The notes under the pieces: model-generated
Databases searched by the model: none
Told to the model about the DNA's origin: nothing
What the model saw: the letters and a program-made list of their open reading frames with translations, nothing else
NCBI RefSeq assembly: GCF_005080685.1
Contig: NZ_CP039371.1
Span: forward strand, 372,001-436,000
DNA length: 64,000 nt
Origin: Pseudomonas putida
GTDB lineage: Bacteria > Pseudomonadota > Gammaproteobacteria > Pseudomonadales > Pseudomonadaceae
Reading direction: 5' to 3'
Translations under genes and position numbers: made by a program
Shown: in pieces, positions 56,693 through 64,000 of the stretch
How positions within the stretch are numbered: the stretch's first letter is position 1
Layout of the letters: each line of letters opens with the position of its first letter

Positions 56693-56789
56693 TGGCCCTT
56701 TCGCGGGCAAGCCCGCTCCCACCGGTTCACCGCCGTTTCGAACATGGCGGTGAAACCAGTGGGAGCGGGCTTGCCCGCGAAGGGGCCGA
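56693..56789. repeat. REP pair
   Basis: An inverted pair of GCGGGCAAGCCCGCTCCCAC REPs with GGCCCTTTCG / CGAAGGGGCC flanks, between purU and fdhA. Confidence 0.9.
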
Positions 56790-56822
56790 CTCATTTTTAC
56801 CTGCCGTAAAAAGGCATCTCCC

Positions 56823-56845
56823 TGTCGCTTCCAGTCACTGCGACA
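56823..56845 (+). promoter_or_regulatory. Inverted repeat ahead of fdhA
   Basis: TGTCGC (56823-56828) and GCGACA (56840-56845) form a perfect inverted repeat across 11 nt, 107 nt before the fdhA ATG. Related half-sites occur before gbcA/gbcB, glyA and the dipeptidase gene, so this is a candidate site for a shared AraC-type regulator. Confidence 0.5.
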
Positions 56846-56952
56846 AGCGCCATCAGGCCCACAATTCCTGCATTCCAGAAACACATGCCGCCCATGGATG
56901 GCGGCGCGTTCAACCACCGCTGCATAAATACAAATCAAGCGAGGTAAGAGCA

Positions 56953-58152
56953 ATGTCTGGCAATCGTGGAGTGGTATATCTCGGCGCCGGCAAGGTCGAG
57001 GTGCAGAAGATCGACTACCCGAAAATGCAGGACCCACGCGGCAGGAAGATCGAGCACGGCGTGATCCTCAAGGTGGTCTCCACCAACATCTGCGGCTCCG
57101 ACCAGCACATGGTCCGTGGTCGCACCACTGCCCAGGTCGGCCTGGTCCTGGGCCACGAAATCACCGGTGAAATCGTCGAGCTGGGCCGTGACGTCGAACG
57201 CCTGAAAATCGGTGATCTGGTCTCGGTACCGTTCAACGTCGCCTGCGGCCGCTGCCGTTCGTGCAAAGAGATGCACACCGGCGTCTGCCTCACCGTCAAC
57301 CCGGCCCGCGCCGGCGGCGCTTACGGCTACGTCGACATGGGCGACTGGACAGGCGGCCAGGCCGAGTACGTGCTGGTGCCGTACGCCGACTTCAACCTGC
57401 TGAAACTGCCAGACCGCGACAAGGCCATGGAGAAGATTCGTGACCTGACCTGCCTGTCCGACATTCTGCCGACCGGCTACCACGGCGCCGTCACCGCTGG
57501 CGTTGGCCCAGGCAGCACCGTCTACGTCGCCGGTGCCGGTCCGGTCGGCTTGGCTGCCGCTGCCTCGGCGCGCCTGCTGGGCGCCGCCTGCGTGATCGTT
57601 GGTGACCTCAACCCAGCTCGCCTGGCGCATGCCAAGTCCCAGGGCTTCGAAGTGGTCGACCTGTCCCTGGACACCCCGCTGCACGAGCAGATCGTCGACA
57701 TCCTTGGCGAGCCTGAAGTGGACTGCGCTGTCGACGCCGTAGGCTTCGAGGCCCGTGGCCATGGCCACGAAGGTGCCAAGCACGAAGCCCCGGCTACCGT
57801 GCTGAACTCGCTGATGCAAGTGACCCGTGTCGCCGGCAACATCGGTATCCCAGGCCTGTACGTGACCGAAGACCCAGGCGCGGTGGATGCCGCCGCCAAG
57901 ATCGGTGCACTGAGCATTCGCTTCGGCCTGGGCTGGGCCAAGTCGCACAGCTTCCACACCGGCCAGACCCCGACCATGAAGTACAATCGCCAGCTGATGC
58001 AGGCGATCATGTGGGACCGCATCAACATCGCCGAAGTGGTGGGGGTTCAGGTGATCAACCTGGACCAGGCGCCGGAAGGCTATGGTGAGTTCGATGCAGG
58101 TGTGCCGAAGAAATTCGTGATTGACCCGCACAAGATGTGGGGCGCGGCTTGA
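56953..58152 (+). CDS. fdhA: Glutathione-independent formaldehyde dehydrogenase
   Basis: A 399-aa zinc-dependent NAD enzyme. The catalytic zinc ligands are Cys47 and His68-Glu69 (NICGSDQH and LGHEI). The structural zinc cysteines are 98, 101, 104 and 112, and the NAD motif is VAGAGPVGLAAAA. It oxidises the formaldehyde released by betaine and sarcosine demethylation. GAGGTAAGAGCA precedes the ATG at 56953. A strong terminator follows. Confidence 0.96.
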   Translation: MSGNRGVVYLGAGKVEVQKIDYPKMQDPRGRKIEHGVILKVVSTNICGSDQHMVRGRTTAQVGLVLGHEITGEIVELGRDVERLKIGDLVSVPFNVACGRCRSCKEMHTGVCLTVNPARAGGAYGYVDMGDWTGGQAEYVLVPYADFNLLKLPDRDKAMEKIRDLTCLSDILPTGYHGAVTAGVGPGSTVYVAGAGPVGLAAAASARLLGAACVIVGDLNPARLAHAKSQGFEVVDLSLDTPLHEQIVDILGEPEVDCAVDAVGFEARGHGHEGAKHEAPATVLNSLMQVTRVAGNIGIPGLYVTEDPGAVDAAAKIGALSIRFGLGWAKSHSFHTGQTPTMKYNRQLMQAIMWDRINIAEVVGVQVINLDQAPEGYGEFDAGVPKKFVIDPHKMWGAA

Positions 58153-58170
58153 TGCCGTGATGTAACCAAG

Positions 58171-58195
58171 AGCCCCTCATGAAGAGGGGCTTTTT
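58171..58195 (+). terminator. Rho-independent terminator of fdhA
   Basis: AGCCCCTC, ATGA, GAGGGGCT and then five Ts. The 3' end of the neighbouring Rhs remnant runs into this stem from the other side. Confidence 0.88.
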
Positions 58196-58404
58196 CCTAC
58201 CCGCTCATCTGGGTTTTGCACCACAAGGACCGAGCCTTTGTCATCGGTGGCCAGCAAGCCGCCGGGCTGGGTTTCGTCTGTACTCAGCTCTGCTAGAGGC
58301 TGTTGCGCATTGCGGAAGATGGCGCGGTGCTGTTCGCCCTGTTTCACGGTGATCAGCTTGTCGCCCTGGTAGAAGAAAAGCGTGTTGTTCGATGCTTTGC
58401 TCAT
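58177..58404 (-). pseudogene. TccC/Rhs-core N-terminal remnant
   Basis: 75 codons from ATG 58404: a KASNNTLFFYQGDKLITVKQG start, then AIFRNAQQPLAEL, GLLATDDKGSVLVVQ. These align with residues 1-63 of the next gene (58503-59477). After VQNPDERV the frame ends inside the fdhA terminator, so the Rhs core and toxin tip are lost. It is probably a decayed copy. Confidence 0.75.
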
Positions 58405-58502
58405 GATGCAGGTCTCCATATCTACGGGAGCGGGTTTGCCAGCTGCGAGAAATAAATCTGTCCCCTTTCTTTTCCCCTTTCTTTTCTTTTCCTTTCTCTT
58501 GA

Positions 58503-59477
58503 TCAAATCACCCGGCCACTGGCAGAAACAACAGAATCCCTTATCGTTTGCGCAGTCTCGACCGAGACGGGCCGGTAGTTGAATTCTTTTTTGTTTCGAG
58601 CCCAGAACGCCAGTTCTGTGCGGATCAGCGTCCTGTAATAAACATCTCCGTTTGAGGCGGGAGGGCTTTCTTTTTCCGAGGTGGACACTGTTCCCGAATA
58701 GCCATACACACGCCGCCCCGTCAGCCTGGCTACTGACTCTATGAACGACGGCCTGCCTTCCAGAGGGTCTGCGGTGTAACACGCGATGACATGCAGGTCG
58801 TATTTATCGACAGGCAATCCCGCCTTCTTTGTCACCGAGCGGACAAAAGCATCAGGTGTGATGGCGCCTCTATGCCCGGTTAGATAACCGCGGTCGCCGT
58901 GGTAGACCGCCGTTATTGCTTTCTCACCTTTGCGCTGGGGATGCTTGGCCAAGTAGATGTGTCCACGGTTGACAGGCCGCGCATCGCCCGAGAAGACCTT
59001 GGTTTGCGTAAACAACCGCCAGTGGCCGGTTGGGTCGCTATAGTTGACCGGATCGTTCAGCGCATACGCGTAACTATTCAAGTCACCGGCACGGAAAGGG
59101 CTGAGGCTGTCTGAGGACATGAAACGCATCAGGGCCGGGTTGAACGAGCGGTAGCCGTTACCCAGTAGGTAGTCGCTGTGTGAAGCAAGCAACGCTTAGC
59201 CATTGAAACCCAGCAGCGTGCGTGACGATGGCAACCCGGGGTCGTGCCCGTAGGCGGAGTAACCGTGCGGCTCGTCTTCATCGGCCTCCTGCACCGACAG
59301 CACCGAACCTTTGTCGTCGGTGGCGAGCAGGCCTGCCGTCGTGCTGCCGGCCGTTTGCTGCTCGGCCAACGGCAGGTCTGGGGTGCGGAAAATAGTGCGA
59401 CTGACGGCGCCTTGTTTCACGGTAACCAGCCTGTCGCCTTGATAGAAGAACAGCGAATTATTCTGTGCTTTGTTCAT
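58503..59477 (-). pseudogene. TccC-like Rhs-core protein with clan-CD peptidase-like tip, interrupted by a stop codon
   Basis: One frame of 324 codons from ATG 59477 with a single TAA at 59196-59198 (after LLGFNG, where the family has Glu). Before it is LFFYQGDRLVTVKQG, GLLATDDKGSVLSVQ and YSAYGHDP. After it is YLLGNGYRSFNPALMRF, then SDPTG, the end of the Rhs core. The C-terminal tip of about 170 residues holds ITAVYHGD and LHVIACYT: a His-Gly and an Ala-Cys, each after a hydrophobic strand, at about residues 193 and 233 of the restored protein. This is the clan-CD (caspase-like) pattern. The downstream part could also start at a TTG at 59192. Confidence 0.75.
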
Positions 59478-59588
59478 GATTCAAATCTCTTTACATGGAG
59501 GCGTTCGCGCAGATTGCTTCAAGCCCATTCGGACATCGTCAAAAAGTTGCATGCTGGCAGGGCAGCCTGGCCACCGCTTTCCAGAGTA

Positions 59589-60326
59589 TCAGCCAGGGTC
59601 ACGTATGGCTTTTTGTGGGGACGCGACCCGGGGCTGGTAGACAAAATCTTTCTTGTACTCAGCATAGGACGGGAGTTTAGACACTACCCGGACCTTGATT
59701 GGAGTCAAAGCATTTGATGTACGCCCGAACGTTGGATTCGCCGTGACCGTGCCTGAGTAGCCATGAGCGTTCCGTCCGGTGATGTTCGACAGTGACTGTA
59801 TAAATGATTGTCTATCCTGTGCGGGATCTCCAGACATACATGAAATTATGTGAATGTCATATCGGGAGGTCTCAAATCCTTTCTTATCAAGGGACGCTGC
59901 AAAACGTGCCGCTGAAACAGGTCTGCGTTCGCCTTCTACGGCCCCCGCCTGACCGTGAACGATTGCAGTGATGGCGCGCTTGCCTTTAACAGTAGGATGT
60001 TTAGCCATAAAGGCAAAACCAAGGTCCACTACTTTAGCTTGGCCGCTGTAGGTTCGCCCGCGTCGGAACAGTCTGAAGCCGCCAGTGGGGTCCGTATAAT
60101 TGACCGGGTCGTTACCCACAAAGGCATAGCTGTTCACACCACCCTCTCCGAAAGGACTCATGCGATCAGGCTGACAAAACCTCATCAGGAAAGGCTGATA
60201 GGACCGATATCCCTGCCCGAGCAAATAACTCTGGGTTGTCCTATCCACCGGTTCGCCACAAAATGCAAGGATGCCGAGCGTGGATGATGTAGCGGCTGAG
60301 TAGCCGTAGGGCGTGTATAGGTTCAT
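59589..60326 (-). CDS. Short TccC/Rhs-core protein with clan-CD peptidase-like tip
   Basis: A 245-aa protein. Residues 1-82 are a shortened Rhs core (YGYSAATSSTL, YLLGQGYRSYQPFLMRF, SPFGEGGVNSYAFVGNDPVNY, DPTGG). Residues of about 85-245 are a toxin-like tip related to the one in 58503-59477. His124-Gly125 lies in ITAIVHGQ and Cys163 in IHIISCMSGD, and HGYSGTV follows. A cysteine-peptidase role is inferred from this dyad. No immunity-like gene is adjacent (gaps of 54 and 111 nt). AGGA precedes the ATG. The DNA is lower in GC than fdhA. Confidence 0.75.
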   Translation of the reverse strand: MNLYTPYGYSAATSSTLGILAFCGEPVDRTTQSYLLGQGYRSYQPFLMRFCQPDRMSPFGEGGVNSYAFVGNDPVNYTDPTGGFRLFRRGRTYSGQAKVVDLGFAFMAKHPTVKGKRAITAIVHGQAGAVEGERRPVSAARFAASLDKKGFETSRYDIHIISCMSGDPAQDRQSFIQSLSNITGRNAHGYSGTVTANPTFGRTSNALTPIKVRVVSKLPSYAEYKKDFVYQPRVASPQKAIRDPG

Positions 60327-60380
60327 TCACATCTTTCCTGATTGACAGTGTGGTTAGAGAGGAAGTTGATCGGGCCCCAT

Positions 60381-61133
60381 TTAAATGTGCTCCTTGGTAT
60401 AGGAGTTCCTGCGAATGAGCTTGCCCTCTATCTGAGCCCTCACTGCGAAGTTAGCAAACGCTCTTTCGCGTACGACAAATAGTTCCTTGCTGCCCCCTAG
60501 ATAGTCAAAGTCCCTCCCTTGCTCAAGGTGTTTGAAATTCCTTGCGTACACGCCGTATACATGCTGATTACCTGGGCCGTGTGCACCATACATTGAGGCG
60601 ATATCATGACGCGAAGAGAAATAAAACCCTGCTCCCATGGTGTTGTCGTCCCCAGGTCGAGGCTTAATGCCTGCTTCCAACGACGCTTGATATTTTTTCG
60701 AGCTGCCATGATAACCCACCAGCTCGAAACCGTCTGGCACGCTACGTCCCTGAGTCGAACCGGGTTGCGGCTGTGCCAGTTGTATAGGGTGACGTTCTCT
60801 AGCTCCCGCAGATGCGAGTGAATTTCTGCGTGGCTGAGTACGACGACTCAGCAATTGCTTGACAGAAAATTGTCCAGACGGATCGACGTAATTAATTGGG
60901 TCGGCTAGACAATAGGCGTAATGGTTGAGGCCGCCCTCAGCGAATGGGGAACATGAGTCTGGCGAAAGGAATCGCAGCAAGTGTGGTGAGTAAATGCGAT
61001 ATCCGTTGCCCAGCAGATAACTGCCGAGGACGGCTAGATAGAGTTCGCCTTTAAATCCAGAAAGCGTTTCGCTGAATGATTGATCTGTGGCGTACCCGTA
61101 GGCTGAGTATGCGCGATTTTCGCCTTGGGGCAT
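60381..61133 (-). CDS. Short TccC/Rhs-core protein with ADP-ribosyltransferase-like tip
   Basis: A 250-aa protein. Residues 1-86 are the Rhs-core end (AYSAYGYATDQSF, YLLGNGYRIYSPHLLRFLSPDS, GGLNHYAYCLADPINYVDPSG). After a basic, low-complexity linker (about 90-135), residues of about 137-225 fit an ADP-ribosyltransferase pattern. His142 is in VGYHGSS, Tyr171 in GAGFYFSSRHDIASMYG, and Glu217 in KELFVV, giving an H-Y-E triad. This is the first gene of the four-member minus-strand array. GAGGG lies 7 nt before the ATG. Confidence 0.75.
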   Translation of the reverse strand: MPQGENRAYSAYGYATDQSFSETLSGFKGELYLAVLGSYLLGNGYRIYSPHLLRFLSPDSCSPFAEGGLNHYAYCLADPINYVDPSGQFSVKQLLSRRTQPRRNSLASAGARERHPIQLAQPQPGSTQGRSVPDGFELVGYHGSSKKYQASLEAGIKPRPGDDNTMGAGFYFSSRHDIASMYGAHGPGNQHVYGVYARNFKHLEQGRDFDYLGGSKELFVVRERAFANFAVRAQIEGKLIRRNSYTKEHI

Positions 61134-61423
61134 ATCTGGACCCTCATCTAAAACGATGCTGTCTCGCTAGTGCTTGGACATGATGTTTCGAGTATCGAGC
61201 AGTCACGAGCGCGTTACCACTGGCAAAAGTGATAGGTTTGATATCAAGGCTTGTCAGGCCGCTCTGGAAGCTTCGCCATCGATCCGGACTGCAGCACTTG
61301 ACCTGTGGGCGACAGCCCGCGATGAGGCCGGCAGCCCCACCCCGACAACCGGCCCGGAACAAAGATTCAAGCCCCCAGTCCAACGCCTCGTTTCCCGGCC
61401 ATTCCGGCCGACGAGGTCCGTCC
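61134..61423. other. Gap between the Rhs array and the DUF2780 gene
   Basis: 290 bp holding the divergent promoters by position. No gene, repeat or clear site was recognised. Confidence 0.4.
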
Positions 61424-61999
61424 ATGAAAGCTTTCACCCTGGCAACCCTGATGACCCTGGCCGCAAGCCCGGTGTTCGCCTTTAACCTGAGCGACGCCGC
61501 CAACGCCGTGTCGGCCATGCAGACGCAAAAACAGCAGGGCCAGGTTCAGGCGCCCGAGGCGCAGGCCAATCTGCTCAACACCCTGGGCAGCGAATTGAAG
61601 ATCACTCCCGAGCAGGCCGTGGGTGGGGCTGGGGCCATGCTCGGGCTGGCGCGCAATAACCTCAGTGGTGACGACTACGGCCAGCTGACCAAGGCGGTGC
61701 CGGGGCTGGATCTGCTGTCGGGCGCCAACGCGTTGGGCGGGCTGAGCGGGCTGGGTGAGTTGCTGGGCAACAACAGCGAAAGCCAGTCGGCCTTGAGCAA
61801 GGCCCTGGGCAACGACGTGGAGAACCGCACCGACCTGGACAACGCGTTCAAGGCGTTGGGGATGGATACCGGGATGATCGGGCAGTTTGCGCCGTTGATC
61901 CTGCAGTACCTGGGACAGCAAGGGATTGCCGGGTCGTTGTTGCAGAACCTTGGGAGTTTGTGGACCACCCCGGCGCCGTTGACCCAACCTTCGGTCTGA
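61424..61999 (+). CDS. DUF2780 family secreted protein
   Basis: A 191-aa protein with a signal peptide (MKAFTLATLMTLAASPVFA, cleavage near 19). The mature part is rich in Gly, Leu and Asn: LLNTLGSELKITPEQAVGGAGAMLGLARNNLS, then VPGLDLLSGANALGG and a C-terminal QFAPLILQYLGQQGIAGSLLQNLGSLW. This is the VcgC/VcgE (DUF2780) pattern; the function is unknown. The ATG at 61424 is chosen for the signal peptide. Confidence 0.8.
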   Translation: MKAFTLATLMTLAASPVFAFNLSDAANAVSAMQTQKQQGQVQAPEAQANLLNTLGSELKITPEQAVGGAGAMLGLARNNLSGDDYGQLTKAVPGLDLLSGANALGGLSGLGELLGNNSESQSALSKALGNDVENRTDLDNAFKALGMDTGMIGQFAPLILQYLGQQGIAGSLLQNLGSLWTTPAPLTQPSV

Positions 62000-62047
62000 C
62001 GGTTCTCTAGCGCCAGTGCCGGCCTTCAAGCCTGGCGCAGCACCACT

Positions 62048-62165
62048 TGTGGGAGCGGCCTTGCGTCGCGAAAGGGGCGCGAAGCGGCCCTAGGATTTCA
62101 GCGTCACCGCAGAGATTGCCGGGGCCGCTTTGCGGCCCTTTCGCGACGCAAGGCCGCTCCCACAA
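62048..62165. repeat. REP pair (GACGCAAGGCCGCTCC type)
   Basis: An inverted pair (GGGAGCGGCCTTGCGTCGCG and its inverse) with GGGGCGCGAAGCGGCCC and GGGGCCGCTTTGCGGCCC palindromes inside. Confidence 0.9.
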
Positions 62166-62186
62166 GAACAGCAGGATTGCGTTCGG

Positions 62187-63536
62187 TCAGGCAGCTTCTG
62201 TGAAGTCCACCAGCCGCACCGGCCGACGGAAACCGGCGGTCAGTACCGCCAGGTACGCCAGGCCCAGGGCGAACCAGCACAGGCCAATCACCAGGGTCAG
62301 CGCCGACAGGCTGGTCCACAGCCACAGGGTCAGCCCCAATCCCACCAGCGGCACCACGCCATAGCACAGCAGCGCGTTGGGCGTACGCGCAGCGTTGCCA
62401 TCGATCAAGTGGGTTTTCACCACTGCGAGGTTCACCGCCGAGAACGCCACCAGGGCACCAAAGCTGATCAGCGAGGCGAGGGTCGCCAGGTCGATCACCA
62501 ACGCCAACAGCGAGAACGCCGACACCAGCGCGATGGCGAACACCGGCGTGCCGAAACGCGGCGACAGGTAGCCGAAGCTGCGTCGTGGCAGCACGTTGTC
62601 GCGGCCCATGGTGAACAGGATGCGCGACACCGCCGCCTGGGAGGCCAGCGCCGAACCCAGGCTGCCGGCGACATAGGCGGCGGTGAAGAAGTTGGCCAGG
62701 AATTGCCCACCCGCCTTGAGCATCACTTCATTGGCCGCCGCATCGGCGTTGGCGAAGGTGCTGCCAGGCAACACGAGCTGGCTGACATAGGCCAGCACGG
62801 TGAACAGCACGCCGGCGAACAAGGTGGTGAGGATGATCGCCCGGGGTACGTCGCGGCGAGCGTCGCGGCACTCTTCGGCCAGGGTGGAGACGGCATCGAA
62901 ACCGAGGAACGACAGGCACAGCACCGCAGCGCCGGCCATCAGCGGGCCGAAGCCGGGTTGTGTGCCGTCACCCAGCAGCGGCGACAGCAGGTCGAGCGGC
63001 TGGCCAGCCAGGGATTTGCAGGAAAGCGCGACGAACACTGCGATGAAGACGATCTGCGCACCGACGATCAGGTTGCTGGTCTTGGCCACCGAGTGAATGC
63101 CCACCACGTTGAGCACGGTGACCAGGGCAATCGAGGCCAGGGCGATCGACCACGCCGGAATGGCTGGGAAGGCGATGTTGAGGAACAGGCCGATGAGCAG
63201 GTAGTTGATCATTGGCAGGAACAGGTAATCCAGCAGCAGCGACCAGCCGGCGAGGAAACCGACATTTGGGCCGAAGGCCAGGTTGGTGTAGGAGTATGCC
63301 GAACCTGCCACCGGAAAGCGTTTGACCATGAAGCTGTAGGAAGCGGCGGTGAACAGCATGGCCACCAGCGTGACCAGATAGGCGCCGGCAGTGCGGCCAC
63401 CGGTGAGCTCGGTGACGATGCCGTAGGTGGTGAAGATGGTCAGGGGGACCATGTAGACCAGGCCGAAGAACACCAGGGCGGGTAGGCCCAGGACACGGCG
63501 CAGTTGCGCGTTGGGGGAGCAAGGTGGATGGGCCAT
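62187..63536 (-). CDS. APC-family permease, PuuP-like
   Basis: A 449-aa protein with about 12 membrane helices. It resembles the putrescine importer PuuP: FFGLVYMVPLTIFTTYGIVTELTGG, PVAGSAYSYTNLAFGPNVGFLAGWSLLLDYLFLPMINYLL, LSFLGFDAVSTLAEE, and MGRDNVLPRRSFGYL (each read as separate blocks). The substrate is unproven and could be another amine or amino acid. The ATG at 63536 gives a short N-terminal tail. Confidence 0.8.
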   Translation of the reverse strand: MAHPPCSPNAQLRRVLGLPALVFFGLVYMVPLTIFTTYGIVTELTGGRTAGAYLVTLVAMLFTAASYSFMVKRFPVAGSAYSYTNLAFGPNVGFLAGWSLLLDYLFLPMINYLLIGLFLNIAFPAIPAWSIALASIALVTVLNVVGIHSVAKTSNLIVGAQIVFIAVFVALSCKSLAGQPLDLLSPLLGDGTQPGFGPLMAGAAVLCLSFLGFDAVSTLAEECRDARRDVPRAIILTTLFAGVLFTVLAYVSQLVLPGSTFANADAAANEVMLKAGGQFLANFFTAAYVAGSLGSALASQAAVSRILFTMGRDNVLPRRSFGYLSPRFGTPVFAIALVSAFSLLALVIDLATLASLISFGALVAFSAVNLAVVKTHLIDGNAARTPNALLCYGVVPLVGLGLTLWLWTSLSALTLVIGLCWFALGLAYLAVLTAGFRRPVRLVDFTEAA

Positions 63537-63667
63537 TGATCGATCCTGGCGTTTTTCTAGTTGTGATTAGATCGATTTTTATCCACTTAGGTGGGGGATG
63601 ACAAAAAAGTAATCCTTATTTTGATTATTAGCGTGGGTTTTAATCGGGATTCTTTAGGGTCTGTTCA

Positions 63668-63762
63668 GGCCTCTTCGCGGGTAAACCCGCTCCTACAGGC
63701 ACCGCGCCGTTCTGAAGGGCGGTAAAAATCCTGTAGGAGCGGGTTTACCCGCGAACAGGCCA
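63668..63762. repeat. REP pair (GCGGGTAAACCCGCTCC type)
   Basis: An inverted pair with GGCCTCTTCG / CGAACAGGCC flanks, between the permease and the acyltransferase end. Confidence 0.9.
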
Positions 63763-63780
63763 TTGAGGGCCAAAAAGAGA

Positions 63781-64000
63781 TCAGCCCATCTCCACCCGCA
63801 ACTGCTCGATCCGCTGGTCCTTCTCGACCCACAGCTGGTTCACCCAGTCCTGCACGGTCTGGCGGAAAACCGGGTCGTTCTCGTAGTCTCCAGCCCACAG
63901 CGCCGGGTCCAGTTCCCGCACGCGAATGTCGATAATCACCCGACTGATGCTGCCGTTGAGCAACGCCCAGAACCCAGGCGCCTGGTTGCCCGGATAGACG
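63781..64000 (-). CDS. 3' end of a PlsC/YihG-like acyltransferase (partial)
   Basis: The last 73 residues of a protein that continues past the right edge. VYPGN.APGFWALLNGSISRVIIDIRVREL resembles the C-terminal part of YihG-type 1-acyl-glycerol-3-phosphate acyltransferases. It ends DQRIEQLRVEMG. The catalytic HX4D motif would lie outside the window. Confidence 0.6.
   Translation of the reverse strand, partial: VYPGNQAPGFWALLNGSISRVIIDIRVRELDPALWAGDYENDPVFRQTVQDWVNQLWVEKDQRIEQLRVEMG

Overview
The window is chromosomal DNA of a Pseudomonas of the P. putida group. The evidence is a GC-rich genome with dense REP palindromes (GCGGGCAAGCCCGCTCC and GCGACGCAAGGCCGCTCC types), a RAYT transposase, and a gene order that matches the his, carnitine, glycine-betaine and sarcosine loci of that genus. 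No replication, phage or rRNA genes are present.

Layout. (1) 1-12 kb: 3' end of an unidentified gene, a METTL25-like methyltransferase, a polar amino-acid ABC transporter (QMJP components), a GabP-type permease, a 147-aa unknown protein, a HigBA-type toxin-antitoxin pair, tRNA-Phe, and the yggX-mutY-asmA operon on the minus strand. (2) 12-17.4 kb: an OFA-family MFS transporter, then the operon hisB-hisH-DUF2164-hisA-hisF. (3) 17.5-29.3 kb: quaternary-amine import and breakdown: cbcXWV (choXWV), serine dehydratase, GbdR, the carnitine operon caiX-cdhC-cdhA-cdhB plus an 85-aa protein, and CdhR. (4) 29.4-32.9 kb: an accessory patch with two diverged secreted metallophosphoesterases (one frameshifted), an intact and a truncated LprI-like gene, and an IS66 scar. 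(5) 33.2-44.4 kb: dimethylglycine and glycine-betaine demethylation: dipeptidase (frameshifted), a DUF5943-like protein, dgcA, dgcB, two ETF subunits, gbcA and gbcB. A 0.6-kb gene-free array of DnaA-box repeats lies between the ETF genes and gbcA. (6) 44.4-49 kb: RAYT with its own REPs, a chemoreceptor, a second zapB/zapA-like pair, ltaE. (7) 49.1-58.2 kb: glyA-soxBDAG-purU-fdhA, which turns sarcosine into glycine and serine and disposes of the formaldehyde and formyl groups. (8) 58.2-61.1 kb: a minus-strand array of four TccC/Rhs-core fragments carrying different toxin tips. (9) 61.4-64 kb: DUF2780 protein, PuuP-like permease, and the 3' end of an acyltransferase.

Together regions 3, 5 and 7 form one route: choline, betaine or carnitine is imported, carnitine is converted to glycine betaine, betaine goes to dimethylglycine (GbcAB), to sarcosine (DgcAB with ETF), to glycine (SoxBDAG), and on to serine (GlyA) and pyruvate (SdaA), with FdhA and PurU handling the released C1 units.

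The most unusual parts are the DnaA-box array (41.1-41.65 kb) and the small Rhs-core array, two members of which share an apparent clan-CD cysteine-peptidase tip. Two genes contain one-base deletions and one contains an in-frame stop. These could be real or assembly errors. Everything was read by eye, with no database search.
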